Of a DNA stretch of 64,000 nucleotides, positions 15,343 to 24,030 are shown in pieces. The stretch comes from Methanoculleus frigidifontis (GTDB lineage Archaea; Halobacteriota; Methanomicrobia; Methanomicrobiales; Methanoculleaceae). The translations under genes were made by a program, and so were the position numbers. Location of the stretch: NCBI RefSeq assembly GCF_030464345.1, contig NZ_VCYH01000001.1:310001-374000 (forward strand). The letters run 5' to 3'. The notes below the pieces were generated by a model, which ran no database searches, was not told the origin of the DNA, and saw nothing but the letters and a program-made list of their open reading frames with translations. Each line of letters begins with the position of its first letter. Within the stretch, counting starts at the first letter, position 1.

Positions 15343-17844
15343 TCATCCCATAAGAGCGGCAAGTTCTCCCCCGTCGGTCATGAAGAGCCAATACCCCCTG
15401 CCCGGCTCCAGCAGACGGCCGTCGCTGCACAGACCGCTCCCTCCATTGACGATCGCAAGGTTGTACTCCTTGAGGCCGGCGTCCCAGCCGATCGCGTTGA
15501 TCCATGCTGCCGCTACCGAGGAGAAAGCGTCGCGGGCCGAGACCGGGACAGTGCTTGAAAACCCGACGGCATTCCAACCCTGCGAGAGAGCCTTCGATGG
15601 CGGCGCTGTCATACTGCCGCCCGCAAACACCAGGCCGACGGATGTGCTGGCGTTTGCATAGATCCAGTAGCCGTCCAAAGGTTTGATCGCACTGCTGCCG
15701 TTCAGAGCGCTCCAGGATCGCGTTGCCGCGTCATACTGGAAGAACGAGTGCCCCGCTGTATCGATATCACCGAAGACCTGCGCTGCGGTGTTGTTCCCGT
15801 CGGCTAGTCTTTTCGGGACCGAGATGAAGTTCCAGCCGGGCAGGAGAGCAAGATCGCCCTGGAACGGAGTGGGCGTGGGTGTCGGGGTTACCGCCGGCGA
15901 TTTGAGCAGGAAGGTCGCGTTCGTGGTTGTACCCGTCCGTACTGACCCAACTTCGAGGTTGTAGGTATCCGGCTGAAGGCGGAACAGGTCCAGCCTGAAC
16001 TGCCAGGTATTGTTCGGCTTCCCCCACTGAACGAGCATCCCGCCGGAGAGCACGGTTGCATTATCCGGCCCGGTAACGGGATGCACAGTATACTGCAGTT
16101 CGTCGTTCGATGGGAGGTTGGTCGTTCCCGAGATTGTGATGGTACCGCTTGCTACCTGGTCGCCGATTGCGTCCACCCGAATCCAGGGAGCCTGCAGTTG
16201 AATGGATGCAACAGCGTACTGAGTCTCCGAGATATGGAGAGCATCCCTTGGCGCTGCCGCTGCGTACAGGATGTAGGTGCCTTCGTCCAGCACACCACCA
16301 GCTTTAGAGGTGTCCCATTTGTACTCCCAGGAATCGTCAGTCTCGACGCTAGTCTGCGCGAAGGTGGAGCCCTGCTGGTCGATAACAGCCACGGTCACAT
16401 TATCCAGTCCGGCACCGCTAGTCGGGAGGCTCGGGCCGGTGAGGAAAAGGTAGGTAGTCGTGTTCTCAGTGTTGGTTCCGGAGAGCACGATCTCCTCGCC
16501 GGGGAAGTAGGTGCTGCTATTGCAGATATTCTGCGTGACCTGGCCTCGCTCGACTATTACATTAACATCGTCGGTGGTGTTGTCGACTGGGTCAACAACA
16601 GTGATTGTGAAGGTCTGGATTCCGGTGGCCGATGTAGTGTTGAGCTGGACATACCGGCGCCCAACTGTGTCGGTTCTAACGATCGCCTGGGTCTCGGTGA
16701 AGTTTGCCTTCCCGGTAACCGGAACATTCGCGAAGGTCACCCCAGGCTGACCCGGAGCGATCAGCGGGTATTCAAGATGCGTCAAATTCGCATCTCTGAT
16801 ATAGAGCCAATAATCCCTCTCCGACCTCCCAGAGATGGTGACGACGAAATTATTGCCGTGAACAAGACTGCCCTTGTTGGATCTGATCGATACGGGCGCT
16901 GGCGCCGTAGGAATCGGTGTCGGGGTTATCGTTGGTGTCGGGGGTTGAGACTCCCTAAAGACACAAACGCAGTGATTGTTTGCAGATGTTACATAGACAG
17001 TGTCCTCAGCACCAATCGCTACGGCCCAGTTAATGTAGATGTTATCAGCAGTGGATCGTGCAATCAGAGTGCCGTTTCTGTCGAACTTCAGAAGTGGCGA
17101 ATACACTGTTGTTACATAGAATTTGCCATCGGTATCAACCGTGACTCCCATTGGGGAGTAAAACTCTTCCCCTAACACCCATTTGTCAAGGAACATTCCG
17201 GCGCTGTCAAACTTCTGGATTCTACCATTGCCATTGTCCACTACATAGACGTTGCCATCGGCATCAGCAGAGATCCCATAGGGATCATTGAACTCTCCAT
17301 CGTAAGTACCGAGCGATCCCCATGCTGAAAGAAAGCCGCCAGAGCTGTTGAACTTCTGAACCCGGTCATTACCGGCATCAGCCACGTAGACGTTGCCAGC
17401 AGTATCCACAGCAAGGTCGTAGACGCTTTTCATCTGCCCCTCATCAGTGCCATACGATCCCCACTTCCCAAGAAATGTGCCATTGCTGTCAAAAATCTGG
17501 ATGCGGGAGGATTCTGCTACGTAGACCTTGCCATCAGTAGCAACCGCTACCGCGCGCGGTTGTCGAAACTGCCCGTCTCCACTGCCTTCTGTACCCCATG
17601 CGGTCACAAAAGTGCCGTCCGACGTAAATTTCTGGATGCGGTCATTTTCGAAATCAGCAACATAGACTTGCCCATCACCGTCAACCGCGATGCCGTGAGG
17701 AGAGTTGAACCTTCCTTCATCGGTGCCGAGTGATCCCCATGTGGTAACGAGTTCATAGTCTACGATACCGGACGCGGATGCACTCTGGCAGGCAAGGACT
17801 GCAATCAAAACGAGAGCGAGGGCTATACAATATTTTCCTCTCAT
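15343..17844 (-). CDS. Secreted NHL-repeat surface protein
   Basis: The 833-residue protein has a signal peptide (residues 1-25) and a six-bladed NHL propeller (about residues 30-310) with repeats such as NSPHGIAVDGDGQVYVADF and GNVYVADAGNDRVQKF. A Thr/Pro linker follows, then beta domains with many N-x-T sites (330-690) typical of methanogen S-layer-type glycoproteins. A C-terminal domain (LLPGWNFISVPK .. YWIYANAS .. GWNAVGFS) is of a kind repeated in surface proteins of this order. No transmembrane tail is seen, so it is probably held non-covalently in the cell wall or released. The propeller may bind partners or sugars. Confidence 0.85.
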   Translation of the reverse strand: MRGKYCIALALVLIAVLACQSASASGIVDYELVTTWGSLGTDEGRFNSPHGIAVDGDGQVYVADFENDRIQKFTSDGTFVTAWGTEGSGDGQFRQPRAVAVATDGKVYVAESSRIQIFDSNGTFLGKWGSYGTDEGQMKSVYDLAVDTAGNVYVADAGNDRVQKFNSSGGFLSAWGSLGTYDGEFNDPYGISADADGNVYVVDNGNGRIQKFDSAGMFLDKWVLGEEFYSPMGVTVDTDGKFYVTTVYSPLLKFDRNGTLIARSTADNIYINWAVAIGAEDTVYVTSANNHCVCVFRESQPPTPTITPTPIPTAPAPVSIRSNKGSLVHGNNFVVTISGRSERDYWLYIRDANLTHLEYPLIAPGQPGVTFANVPVTGKANFTETQAIVRTDTVGRRYVQLNTTSATGIQTFTITVVDPVDNTTDDVNVIVERGQVTQNICNSSTYFPGEEIVLSGTNTENTTTYLFLTGPSLPTSGAGLDNVTVAVIDQQGSTFAQTSVETDDSWEYKWDTSKAGGVLDEGTYILYAAAAPRDALHISETQYAVASIQLQAPWIRVDAIGDQVASGTITISGTTNLPSNDELQYTVHPVTGPDNATVLSGGMLVQWGKPNNTWQFRLDLFRLQPDTYNLEVGSVRTGTTTNATFLLKSPAVTPTPTPTPFQGDLALLPGWNFISVPKRLADGNNTAAQVFGDIDTAGHSFFQYDAATRSWSALNGSSAIKPLDGYWIYANASTSVGLVFAGGSMTAPPSKALSQGWNAVGFSSTVPVSARDAFSSVAAAWINAIGWDAGLKEYNLAIVNGGSGLCSDGRLLEPGRGYWLFMTDGGELAALMG

Positions 17845-18100
17845 ACCACTCCCTTCCAGACCTCCGGTTTAATTGTCCATCCGGTTGAGACACCGTATGG
17901 CGGCGCTATGCATTCCATACGCGATAATCCGGTTGCGCGACCATTAACCTTCCGATACGCAGTCAGATTGATCTACAGTCTCCTTAAAAGCAGAAAGGGA
18001 TTTTAAGATGGAATTGATTCTGCCAATCGCGCTCGGAAATAATGCGCCTGAGTGAACTGCAGCCATCGGATTTATCATCCGCCCGCCGTTGCTCAAAGAG
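17845..18100. other. Intergenic, promoter side of the NHL protein gene
   Basis: An SD-like GGGAGTGG precedes the NHL start on the reverse strand. No gene is evident before repeat B copy 2. Confidence 0.4.
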
Positions 18101-18395
18101 CCCACCTCCGCCCGCTCCCTCCGGTCGCTCCGCCCTCCTCCCGGGAGGAGGGCAGTCCTGGCGATAGCCCCTTGCCCCCGGGCGTAACAGCTGATACGCC
18201 GGGCGGGTGGGCGCAGGTGCGATCCGTCAGCCGCGAGCATGCCCGGCGGAGCCGGTGATGCGAGCGGCGGTCCCGGAGCAGCCGTCACGCTGCGAGGCCT
18301 CGCCGAGCGAGTGAGGGCGCCCGAGGCCCAGTACACCGGGAAGAACCAGGGCGATGTTCTGCAGCGACCGCAGGGAGCAAAGAAGCTCGCCCGGC
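18101..18395 (+). repeat. Repeat B, copy 2
   Basis: About 295 bases match 20326-20617 in inverted orientation and 15093-15261 in direct orientation. It is very GC-rich and includes a palindrome CCCTCCTCCCGGGAGGAGGG near 18130. Its right part is read as the last 36 codons of the ArdC gene on the other strand, so the repeat boundary cuts through that gene. Confidence 0.85.
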
Positions 18396-19247
18396 CGCAC
18401 CGCCCGAAAAAGGAAATTCCTCCTCCCCGCTCCCGGTGAGGAAGTCCGCCGCTTTCTGCGCATCCGCCGCGGCCCGGATCACGTCGGCTGCCGAGCCATC
18501 GCGGATGTGTCGGAGCCACCCGGCGATATAGGCCGCCTGGTTCTCGAGCACCGGCAGATCGGTGCCGGTCATCGCGCAGAGGAATGCGGCGCCCATCTCC
18601 GCCGTCAGCTCCTCGCGGCTGTACTGCTCGCTGCCGAACCGGATCGGCCCCGTGATCCCGGGCCGGTCGAGCCGGGAGGCGTGCCCGGTCCAGTGGGCGA
18701 GCTCGTGGAAGAAGGCCGCGTAGTACGCCTCGGCCGAGACGAACCGGTCGATCCCGGGCATCGCGATCGCGTCGCTCTTCGGGAGGTAAGCCGGCTCGCC
18801 CGCGACCATCCGGGGAGCGTTCCGGGCGATGACCTCTTCGCAGGAGGCGATCGGCTGCACCTCGCCGACGTCCTCCACGGCGATCCCGTCGCACTGCGCG
18901 AGGTTGAAGACCTTGTAGTAGCGCACCAGCGGCCGCTCCCGCTGCATGATCACCGCGACCTCGTCGCCGTTCTCGCTCACCGTCCGCCGGGTCTCGTCGA
19001 ACGACCAGAAGACCACGATCCCGGACGCCTTCTCGCCCTTCCGGACGTGGCCGCCGAGGTGTTTGATCTGATTGTAGGTGCCCCACCAGAGATGGCCGGA
19101 GAGCAGGATCCGGTTGATCCCGCGGTAGGGCCGGCCGGTGGCCAGGTTCATCGGGGACATGCTCTGCCAGGTCTGCCGCCAGGGTACCGTGCCGGCAGCA
19201 AGGGAGGAGATGATCCGGTCCCGGACCACCTCGTAGACGGAGACCAT
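18285..19247 (-). CDS. ArdC-type antirestriction protein with a foreign C-terminus
   Basis: The 320-residue protein has the N-terminal ssDNA-binding domain (VPWRQTWQSMSPMNLATGRPYRGIN) and the C-terminal zincin-like domain with FFHELAHWTGH (about residues 185-195) and a downstream EELTAEMGAAFL. This is the plasmid ArdC family, which protects incoming DNA from host restriction. From about residue 284 (after EEEFPFSGG) the reading frame runs into repeat B, so the true C-terminus has been replaced by repeat-encoded sequence. It follows the zinc-ribbon gene by three bases and belongs to a reverse-strand plasmid-like operon. Confidence 0.85.
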   Translation of the reverse strand: MVSVYEVVRDRIISSLAAGTVPWRQTWQSMSPMNLATGRPYRGINRILLSGHLWWGTYNQIKHLGGHVRKGEKASGIVVFWSFDETRRTVSENGDEVAVIMQRERPLVRYYKVFNLAQCDGIAVEDVGEVQPIASCEEVIARNAPRMVAGEPAYLPKSDAIAMPGIDRFVSAEAYYAAFFHELAHWTGHASRLDRPGITGPIRFGSEQYSREELTAEMGAAFLCAMTGTDLPVLENQAAYIAGWLRHIRDGSAADVIRAAADAQKAADFLTGSGEEEFPFSGGAAGRASLLPAVAAEHRPGSSRCTGPRAPSLARRGLAA

Positions 19248-19250
19248 CCG

Positions 19251-19400
19251 TCACGCCTCCCTGTGCCCGCACTCCGGGCAGATGTAGCCGGTGACCACCG
19301 TGTAGGAACACGGCGCACCCCAGTACTCTTCCCACTCGCGGCTCATCCGGCAGCACTCGTCCGGCACCTCAGCGCCGCAGTCGTCGCAGATCACCGACAT
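19251..19400 (-). CDS. Small zinc-ribbon protein
   Basis: The 49-residue product has CDDCGAEVPDECC near the start and CPECGH at the end, giving paired zinc ligands. The ATG at 19400 overlaps the previous stop (TGATG). It sits between the 105-residue gene and ardC in one operon. Small zinc ribbons are common in archaeal plasmids and viruses as DNA or protein adaptors. Confidence 0.65.
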   Translation of the reverse strand: MSVICDDCGAEVPDECCRMSREWEEYWGAPCSYTVVTGYICPECGHREA

Positions 19401-19717
19401 CAGTACACCCCGCGGCGTGCGTCGTCCTCGGCCGCCCACCGGGCGCAGGCCTCGAGACCGTACTCTGCGACCAGGTCGCGGTACTGCTGCCGGATCGCCT
19501 CGGCCTGCCCGAAGAGATGCGCGGCGACGCGCTGATCGAGCGGTGAGCGCCCCGCGCCGATCTCCATCGCCCGCTCCTCGAGGGCGGCCAGGTGGCAGAG
19601 GTCGCGGTACGGGATCGCGTCGGTGAAAGAAAGGGGGCGCCCGGAAGGGTTAAGGGGCTGCCCGCCGATCTTCTCTGTGCAGGGGTTCGTGATGGCTGTA
19701 GGGGTCTGGCAGGACAT
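19400..19717 (-). CDS. Unknown 105-residue protein of the ArdC operon
   Basis: Not recognised. The second half is helical (LAALEERAMEIGAG, AEAIRQQYRDLVAEYG). It overlaps the zinc-ribbon start by one base and its start abuts the stop of the 92-residue gene before it. The tight spacing supports it being real. Confidence 0.55.
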   Translation of the reverse strand: MSCQTPTAITNPCTEKIGGQPLNPSGRPLSFTDAIPYRDLCHLAALEERAMEIGAGRSPLDQRVAAHLFGQAEAIRQQYRDLVAEYGLEACARWAAEDDARRGVY

Positions 19718-19996
19718 TTACGCCACCTCGAACACTGCTGCTTTCTGTATTCTCTGCCCGGCGAGCTCAAGCAGCTGGGTTCTGATTACCGTGTACAGCT
19801 GCCCGGCTGTCATGTGCAGGTTCACCGCTTTTCCCGACGTGCTCGGCAGTGCATAGCCGACGGGCTTGCCGTCCGCACCGACGAGCATCGTATTATCGAA
19901 CGAGAATCTTCCGATCCCGTCGATCTCTACCTGAAGGGCGCCGTCATGCAGCGCGAGCCTTCCTGCTTTGTGAAAGGACATCTCATGTTCCTCCAC
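19718..19996 (-). CDS. Unknown 92-residue protein, first gene of the ArdC operon
   Basis: Not recognised. A beta-rich first half (RLALHDGALQVEIDGIGRFSF) is followed by HMTAGQLYTVIRTQLLELAG. The Met at the sixth codon (MSFHKAG) is an alternative start. It is divergent from the helix-turn-helix gene at 20116 across an AT-rich control region. Confidence 0.55.
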   Translation of the reverse strand: MEEHEMSFHKAGRLALHDGALQVEIDGIGRFSFDNTMLVGADGKPVGYALPSTSGKAVNLHMTAGQLYTVIRTQLLELAGQRIQKAAVFEVA

Positions 19997-19999
19997 TCA

Positions 20000-20115
20000 T
20001 ATATTATACGCAAAAGTATTTATTTGTATCTATCTGTATCTATTTGTATATATTACAACAAATTTGCATACAAATGGATACGAATTTATACGGATGCCGC
20101 ACCATACTATACTCT
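20000..20115. promoter_or_regulatory. AT-rich divergent control region with iterated TTGTAT motifs
   Basis: Between the ArdC operon and the helix-turn-helix gene lies a run of related units: TTTGTATCTA, TCTGTATCTA, TTTGTATATA, then GCATACAAAT, GGATACGAAT, TTATACGGAT. Units in both directions make half-sites for a dimeric repressor, and the region must hold promoters for both sides. The 60-residue protein encoded next door is the natural candidate to bind it. Confidence 0.5.
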
Positions 20116-20298
20116 ATGGCCATGCCGGTTGATGATGACGAACTGACCTTCTACACCACGGAAGAGGTGGCCGAGATCCTCCGCACCACGCCTCGAAACA
20201 TTACCGCCTGGATCCGTGAAGGAAAACTGCACGCCGTGAAGGTGGGCAAGTTCTACCGGATCAGTGAGAAGGATCTGAAAGAATTTCTGAGAAAATAA
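20116..20298 (+). CDS. Excisionase/MerR-type helix-turn-helix protein
   Basis: The 60-residue protein matches the small DNA-binding helix-turn-helix_17 (excisionase) family: FYTTEEVAEILRTTPRNITAWIREGKLHAVKVGKFYRISEKDL, with the winged hairpin KVGKFYRI. It could act as excisionase/recombination directionality factor for the integrase at 22466, or as repressor of the divergent ArdC operon. The ATG at 20116 gives MAMPVDDDE; a second ATG two codons later is possible. Confidence 0.8.
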   Translation: MAMPVDDDELTFYTTEEVAEILRTTPRNITAWIREGKLHAVKVGKFYRISEKDLKEFLRK

Positions 20299-20325
20299 CG
20301 CCGAAAGGGTTGTGAGCCGCGCAGA

Positions 20326-20617
20326 CGGGCGAGCTTCTTTGCTCCCTGCGGTCGCTGCAGAACATCGCCCTGCTCATTTTTGGTGTCCGGGCCCGCGGGC
20401 GCCCTCACTCGCTCGGCACGGCCTCGCAGCGTGGCGGCTGTTTTGTGACCGCCGCTCGCATCTCCGGCTCCGCCGGGCATGCTCGCGGCTGATGGATCGT
20501 GCCTGCGCCCTACCCACCCGGTGCATCGGCTGCAATCCCGGGACAAGGGGCTATCGCCATGACTGCCCTCCTCCCGGGAGGAGGGCGGAGCGACCGGAGG
20601 GAGCGGGCGGAGGTGGG
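20326..20617 (-). repeat. Repeat B, copy 3 (inverted)
   Basis: About 290 bases are the reverse complement of 18101-18395, from CGGGCGAGCTTCTTTGCTCCC to GAGCGGGCGGAGGTGGG. With copy 2 it forms inverted repeats around the ArdC operon and helix-turn-helix gene, a composite-element layout. It ends 37 bases from the stop of the shortened Orc1 gene. Confidence 0.85.
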
Positions 20618-20653
20618 ATTCGTAGGAGAGCGAAAAAGAGATGCTTTTTCGGT

Positions 20654-21532
20654 TCACGCCGGCGCACGGATCACCCGCAGCCGGGGATCAATCACCGAAC
20701 TCTCGCACGCCGTGCAAACATCCTCTGCGGTCACTCTTCTCCGGCCGTCCTGCTCTGCAAGCGTCGCCGCTCTCTGCAGCAGGTCGAGACCCACACGAAT
20801 GTCGCCGTGTTCTCTCACCCGCTCCACGACCATCTCGAGCACCTTGACCGGGACTGCGCGGGGAGCGAGCCCCTGCCGCACCCGATCCCGGAGGATTCCG
20901 CGGATCTCTTTGACGTAGAGCGGCGGGAAGAAGATCTCGGTTGGGTGGAAGACCGAGAAGACAGAGCGATCCACGTCGGCGGCGAGATGGTACCTGAGAT
21001 CGTTGACGATAGCGACCACGCCGATTTTGGTGCCGGGATAGCTCTCGTACATGCGCAGCAGCGTTGCCAGGGCAAGGTTGACCTCGCTCCTGCTGCCGAT
21101 GCAGGCGATGTCGTCGAGGCAGACGACGAGCACGGCCTTGCGCTCCCGCATCATCTCGGCCACGGCGCGGGTAACGTCCCACTCCTCCATATCGTCTGCC
21201 GGCGGCCGGCCGGCCAGTCTCGCAAAGACCCGCGAGTGGATGGCATACAGCGTGCGGTCGATGCGGCAGTCGACGTAGACCGGGATGAAGCGATCGGTCA
21301 TCTCTTCGATCTCGGCGAAGAGCGCCCGTACGCACGCGGTCTTTCCGGTTCCCGGCGGACCGCTGCAGATGACGTGACTCGGGGTTGCGCCGACCATGCC
21401 TGAGCGCAGGTTGAAAGCGAGCTGATCCATCATGGCCATGCGGCTGGGTGCCGGTTCGGGTACGTAGTCGGCGGCGAAGACGCTTCGATCCTGGAAGAGT
21501 GTCGGGGTCGTGGATGGTCGATTGGGCTCCAT
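20654..21532 (-). CDS. Orc1/Cdc6-like protein lacking the winged-helix domain
   Basis: The 292-residue protein has the full AAA+ core: Walker A SGPPGTGKTA, Walker B LVVCLDDIA, sensor 1 GVVAIVND, and the lid with GDIRVGLDLLQRAATLAEQ. It stops at about the end of the lid domain (RVIRAPA), so the DNA-binding winged helix present in usual 370-420-residue members is absent. Repeat B begins just beyond the stop, which suggests truncation. The start at 21532 is set by TATAAA 25 bases upstream. In the context of an integrase and ArdC this is probably the replication protein of an integrated plasmid. Confidence 0.85.
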   Translation of the reverse strand: MEPNRPSTTPTLFQDRSVFAADYVPEPAPSRMAMMDQLAFNLRSGMVGATPSHVICSGPPGTGKTACVRALFAEIEEMTDRFIPVYVDCRIDRTLYAIHSRVFARLAGRPPADDMEEWDVTRAVAEMMRERKAVLVVCLDDIACIGSRSEVNLALATLLRMYESYPGTKIGVVAIVNDLRYHLAADVDRSVFSVFHPTEIFFPPLYVKEIRGILRDRVRQGLAPRAVPVKVLEMVVERVREHGDIRVGLDLLQRAATLAEQDGRRRVTAEDVCTACESSVIDPRLRVIRAPA

Positions 21533-21554
21533 GCACTGACCGTCGGTCTCAGGG

Positions 21555-21560
21555 TTTATA
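21555..21560 (-). promoter_or_regulatory. TATA box of the shortened orc1-like gene
   Basis: TATAAA on the reverse strand is centred 25-26 bases before the ATG at 21532, again predicting a leaderless mRNA. Confidence 0.6.
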
Positions 21561-21703
21561 CATCCTGAGCGGATGCGGGGCGAAAGTGTGTGGCAGAAGG
21601 GCGGGAGAGGTTTTCTCACTGTTTGGGCAGCCGCGCTCGCGGTCAACCGTGGTGGTGCAGCAGGCTACAGAAGAAGTCCGAAACGGTGAAACCTCATCTT
21701 TTG

Positions 21704-21985
21704 TCATGTTGTGGGAGGGGCTGCTCGCGGCGAGGACTTTTCCCAGAGTCGCTCTGTTTCTCCGTCGACCACGGCTGGCGTCCGTACACCGGGGTGCTTT
21801 CCCGGTCCTGTCTCATTGGTGTCGCGGCTCCCGGCGTGGCTTCCTTTGGCCTTCCGGTCGCCCTTCCGCATTGCTTTCAGCGCCATGATGGTCGCCCGCT
21901 CAAGCGGCGAAAAGCACGGGAGAAGATCGTCCGGGGTGTCGATGAGATAAGACACCTTCTCCTCGAATGACAAGGCCTCCGTCAC
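21704..21985 (-). CDS. Small hypothetical protein of the integrated element
   Basis: The 93-residue product starts with GTG (MTEALSFEEKVSYLIDTPDDLL) and has a helix PLERATIMALKAMRKGDRKA; the tail after residue 48 is low in structure. A GGGAGTG site precedes the start, and the start overlaps the stop of a 33-residue reading frame (GTGA). Not recognised. Confidence 0.45.
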   Translation of the reverse strand: MTEALSFEEKVSYLIDTPDDLLPCFSPLERATIMALKAMRKGDRKAKGSHAGSRDTNETGPGKHPGVRTPAVVDGETERLWEKSSPRAAPPTT

Positions 21986-22083
21986 GATAGCACTCCCTGT
22001 GCTACATCGTTGAGATGGCTACGACTGTCGGCGTCTCTTCGGCTGTCGGGTGGTGGGTTTTGTTCTGGTACTTCCGGCGTCAT
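21982..22083 (-). CDS. Possible 33-residue peptide coupled to the 93-residue gene
   Basis: An ATG at 22083 preceded by CGGGAGA opens a short frame (MTPEVPEQNPPPDSRRDAD...) whose TGA overlaps the GTG of the next gene. The layout looks like translational coupling in a compact plasmid or viral operon. It is too short for a function call. Confidence 0.35.
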   Translation of the reverse strand: MTPEVPEQNPPPDSRRDADSRSHLNDVAQGVLS

Positions 22084-22465
22084 TGGCACGTCTCCCGGAA
22101 GGGGAAACGTGGAGTGCGTGGCCAACTCCAGGGCGCTACACTTTCGCGCCGCTCCCTCGCAAGGGTTTATGGCACGCCAGCGTCAACAATCACCTGGAGT
22201 TTGCAATGCTCACTCCACTACGGGTGCGGTGGCCGCTCCAGGTTGGCGTCTGATCGGCCTCCCGCTATCCCTTCCTGTGAAACTCGTTTTTCGGTTTTGA
22301 TTGCTATTCGCACACGCTATACGCTAGCATGAACATCGACGCCGGCATGTATAAAGCACAGCCGCGCTTGGTGAATTTGCGGCAGTCAGTTCCCGTTATT
22401 TCCCAGGCGACGCTGATGCGGAACGCGGCGTTTTTGCAATAAAGTCATCCAAAAAAGGAGTTGTA
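22084..22465. other. Non-coding stretch before the integrase 3' end
   Basis: No convincing gene. AACTCCAGG (22124-22132) and CCTGGAGTT (22193-22201) are inverted arms about 60 bases apart. Confidence 0.35.
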
Positions 22466-23635
22466 TCAGTCTTTCCCCTGCAATGACACTTCTAGCATTG
22501 CTTCTTCGAATATCTGGTGGAAGTTCGGCTTCTTCATCATCACTGCAAGCACTTCCGGGATATATTGACTCTTCTCATCCACTTCCACTGCCAACTTTGG
22601 ATCCAGGATCAGCGAACACGACTTACAGCGCCTTGAGCCGGCGGCGTTCAGCTCCTTGCACCGGGGACACTTGATCGCCTGCATTGCGGTTGGCCGTTTC
22701 TCCTCTTCCTCTACAATGACCCCTTCCGCCTTGAGGATTTTCTTCTCCACATCGGCGCCGGAGAGGTGGACGTACACCTCTGGCATGTTCGAGGACTTGC
22801 TCCAGCCGGCGACGATCCGGAGCTCCATCTCTGAGAGTCCCTCCCGGGCCAGGTCGGTGAGCCGGGCATGACGGATGGCGTGTGGGTTGGTCGGCTTCTG
22901 TATCCCTGCCTGCTTCCCGAGCCGGGAGAGGAGATTGTTCACGGTCCGGCCTGCGAGCCGCCGGGGCTTTCCTCCGGTAAACGATCGCGAGGTGACGAAG
23001 AGCGGCGCCTGGGCATCAGTGCCGAAGGGATGCTGATCGAGCCATGTCTGCAGGTCGGGAACGGATGAGATGAGCCGAAGTTTCCGCTTCCCGGTCTTGT
23101 CTTCGACAATGCACACCCCGCCGTAGCGGTCGAAGGAGATGTGCCCCACATTGAGATCGAGGACTCCGGTGATCCGTGCCCCCGAATCCCACAGCAGCGC
23201 AATGAGCGCCCGGTCTCGCTGCCGTTCGGCACATGCGATCAATGCCTGGATGTCTTCCCGGGTGAGAAGCTGCTCTACCGGCAGATCGCGTTTCTTCCGA
23301 GACTTCTTGATGTTCTTCAGAAGTTCTTTCGCACGGTCTGTTCCGATGAGCCACTTGTAGAAGACCCGGAACTCGATCACGTCGCCGTCGATGGTCGCCG
23401 ACGACAGTCTATCCATGCGATCCAGGAAGTAGTCCTCGATTGCCTCTGCAGGCACTTCGTCGGCCTTCACACCTGCCCACTTTAGGAATGGTGCGAGTCG
23501 TCTCACCTTGTTGGTGATGGTTGTCGGGGCTACCCTCCGGAGTTCGCAGTGACGTACGTATTTCTTCAGGATCTCGGTGTTCTCGGGTGGGTCGAGCACC
23601 GGGATCGTCGATGAGTCGAACCGGGGCTTCTGCAT
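22466..23635 (-). CDS. Tyrosine recombinase (integrase) with C-terminal zinc ribbon
   Basis: The 389-residue protein has an N-terminal SAM-like core-binding domain (about residues 15-100) and a XerC/D-type catalytic domain. Catalytic residues are visible: Arg in GARITGVLDL, Lys in EDKTGKRKL, HAIRHAR (His-x-x-Arg), the Trp of AGWSKSS, and Tyr in PEVYVHLSG. The tail adds a zinc ribbon CPRCKEL..CKSCS (near residue 335) followed by a helix. It lies about 70 bases from a tRNA-Leu 3' fragment, so it is the integrase that made or can use that attachment site. A broken relative is at 24031. Confidence 0.93.
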   Translation of the reverse strand: MQKPRFDSSTIPVLDPPENTEILKKYVRHCELRRVAPTTITNKVRRLAPFLKWAGVKADEVPAEAIEDYFLDRMDRLSSATIDGDVIEFRVFYKWLIGTDRAKELLKNIKKSRKKRDLPVEQLLTREDIQALIACAERQRDRALIALLWDSGARITGVLDLNVGHISFDRYGGVCIVEDKTGKRKLRLISSVPDLQTWLDQHPFGTDAQAPLFVTSRSFTGGKPRRLAGRTVNNLLSRLGKQAGIQKPTNPHAIRHARLTDLAREGLSEMELRIVAGWSKSSNMPEVYVHLSGADVEKKILKAEGVIVEEEEKRPTAMQAIKCPRCKELNAAGSRRCKSCSLILDPKLAVEVDEKSQYIPEVLAVMMKKPNFHQIFEEAMLEVSLQGKD

Positions 23636-23707
23636 ACTGATTGATAGGACCGAGAGACGATAAAGTTACTGAAACCTATTGCCATAATATGGGAATTGAT
23701 TCAGGGC

Positions 23708-23750
23708 CTATTCTCGTAGGAGTTCGCCGGTTCGAATCCGGTCCCTCGCA
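23708..23750 (+). tRNA. 3' fragment of tRNA-Leu (attachment-site scar)
   Basis: The sequence holds the 3' side of a class II variable arm, a T-arm GCCGG-TTCGAAT-CCGGT, and an acceptor strand CCCTCGC with discriminator A. Archaeal tRNA-Leu genes start GCGAGGG, which would pair with this strand, but no 5' half is present upstream. Such fragments are left where a tyrosine integrase inserts an element into a tRNA 3' end. The orientation places the element to the left. Confidence 0.75.
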
Positions 23751-24030
23751 TGTTTCGTTTTTGGGAAATAATCAGTTGTAATTCCGATTTTAAATTTTGA
23801 AAGCTGCCCTTCTCTGATTATTAACATACAAGCCTATCTTCTGGTAGAGTTGGTTAAAGTCCCGTTCTGTTTTATTAGATCCCGGATAGGGGGTCCCTAC
23901 GCTTTGGAGGATAAACATTTCGAAAAGTTCCCTCGGTTACAGTATCCTAACTGATTTTACATCACTCACTCTTGGGAATCCATCTTATTCTGTGCATCTC
24001 CTAGGAATCTATTCACTATCTGTCAACGAG

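Noticed and set aside
17944-19356. 470-codon reverse frame over the ArdC gene
   Set aside because: It is in a different frame from the ArdC domain with its HELAHWTGH motif and has no meaningful sequence of its own.
15093-20617. Repeat B as a CRISPR-like or IS element with transposase
   Set aside because: There are only three long copies, no spacers, and no transposase frame in or between them.
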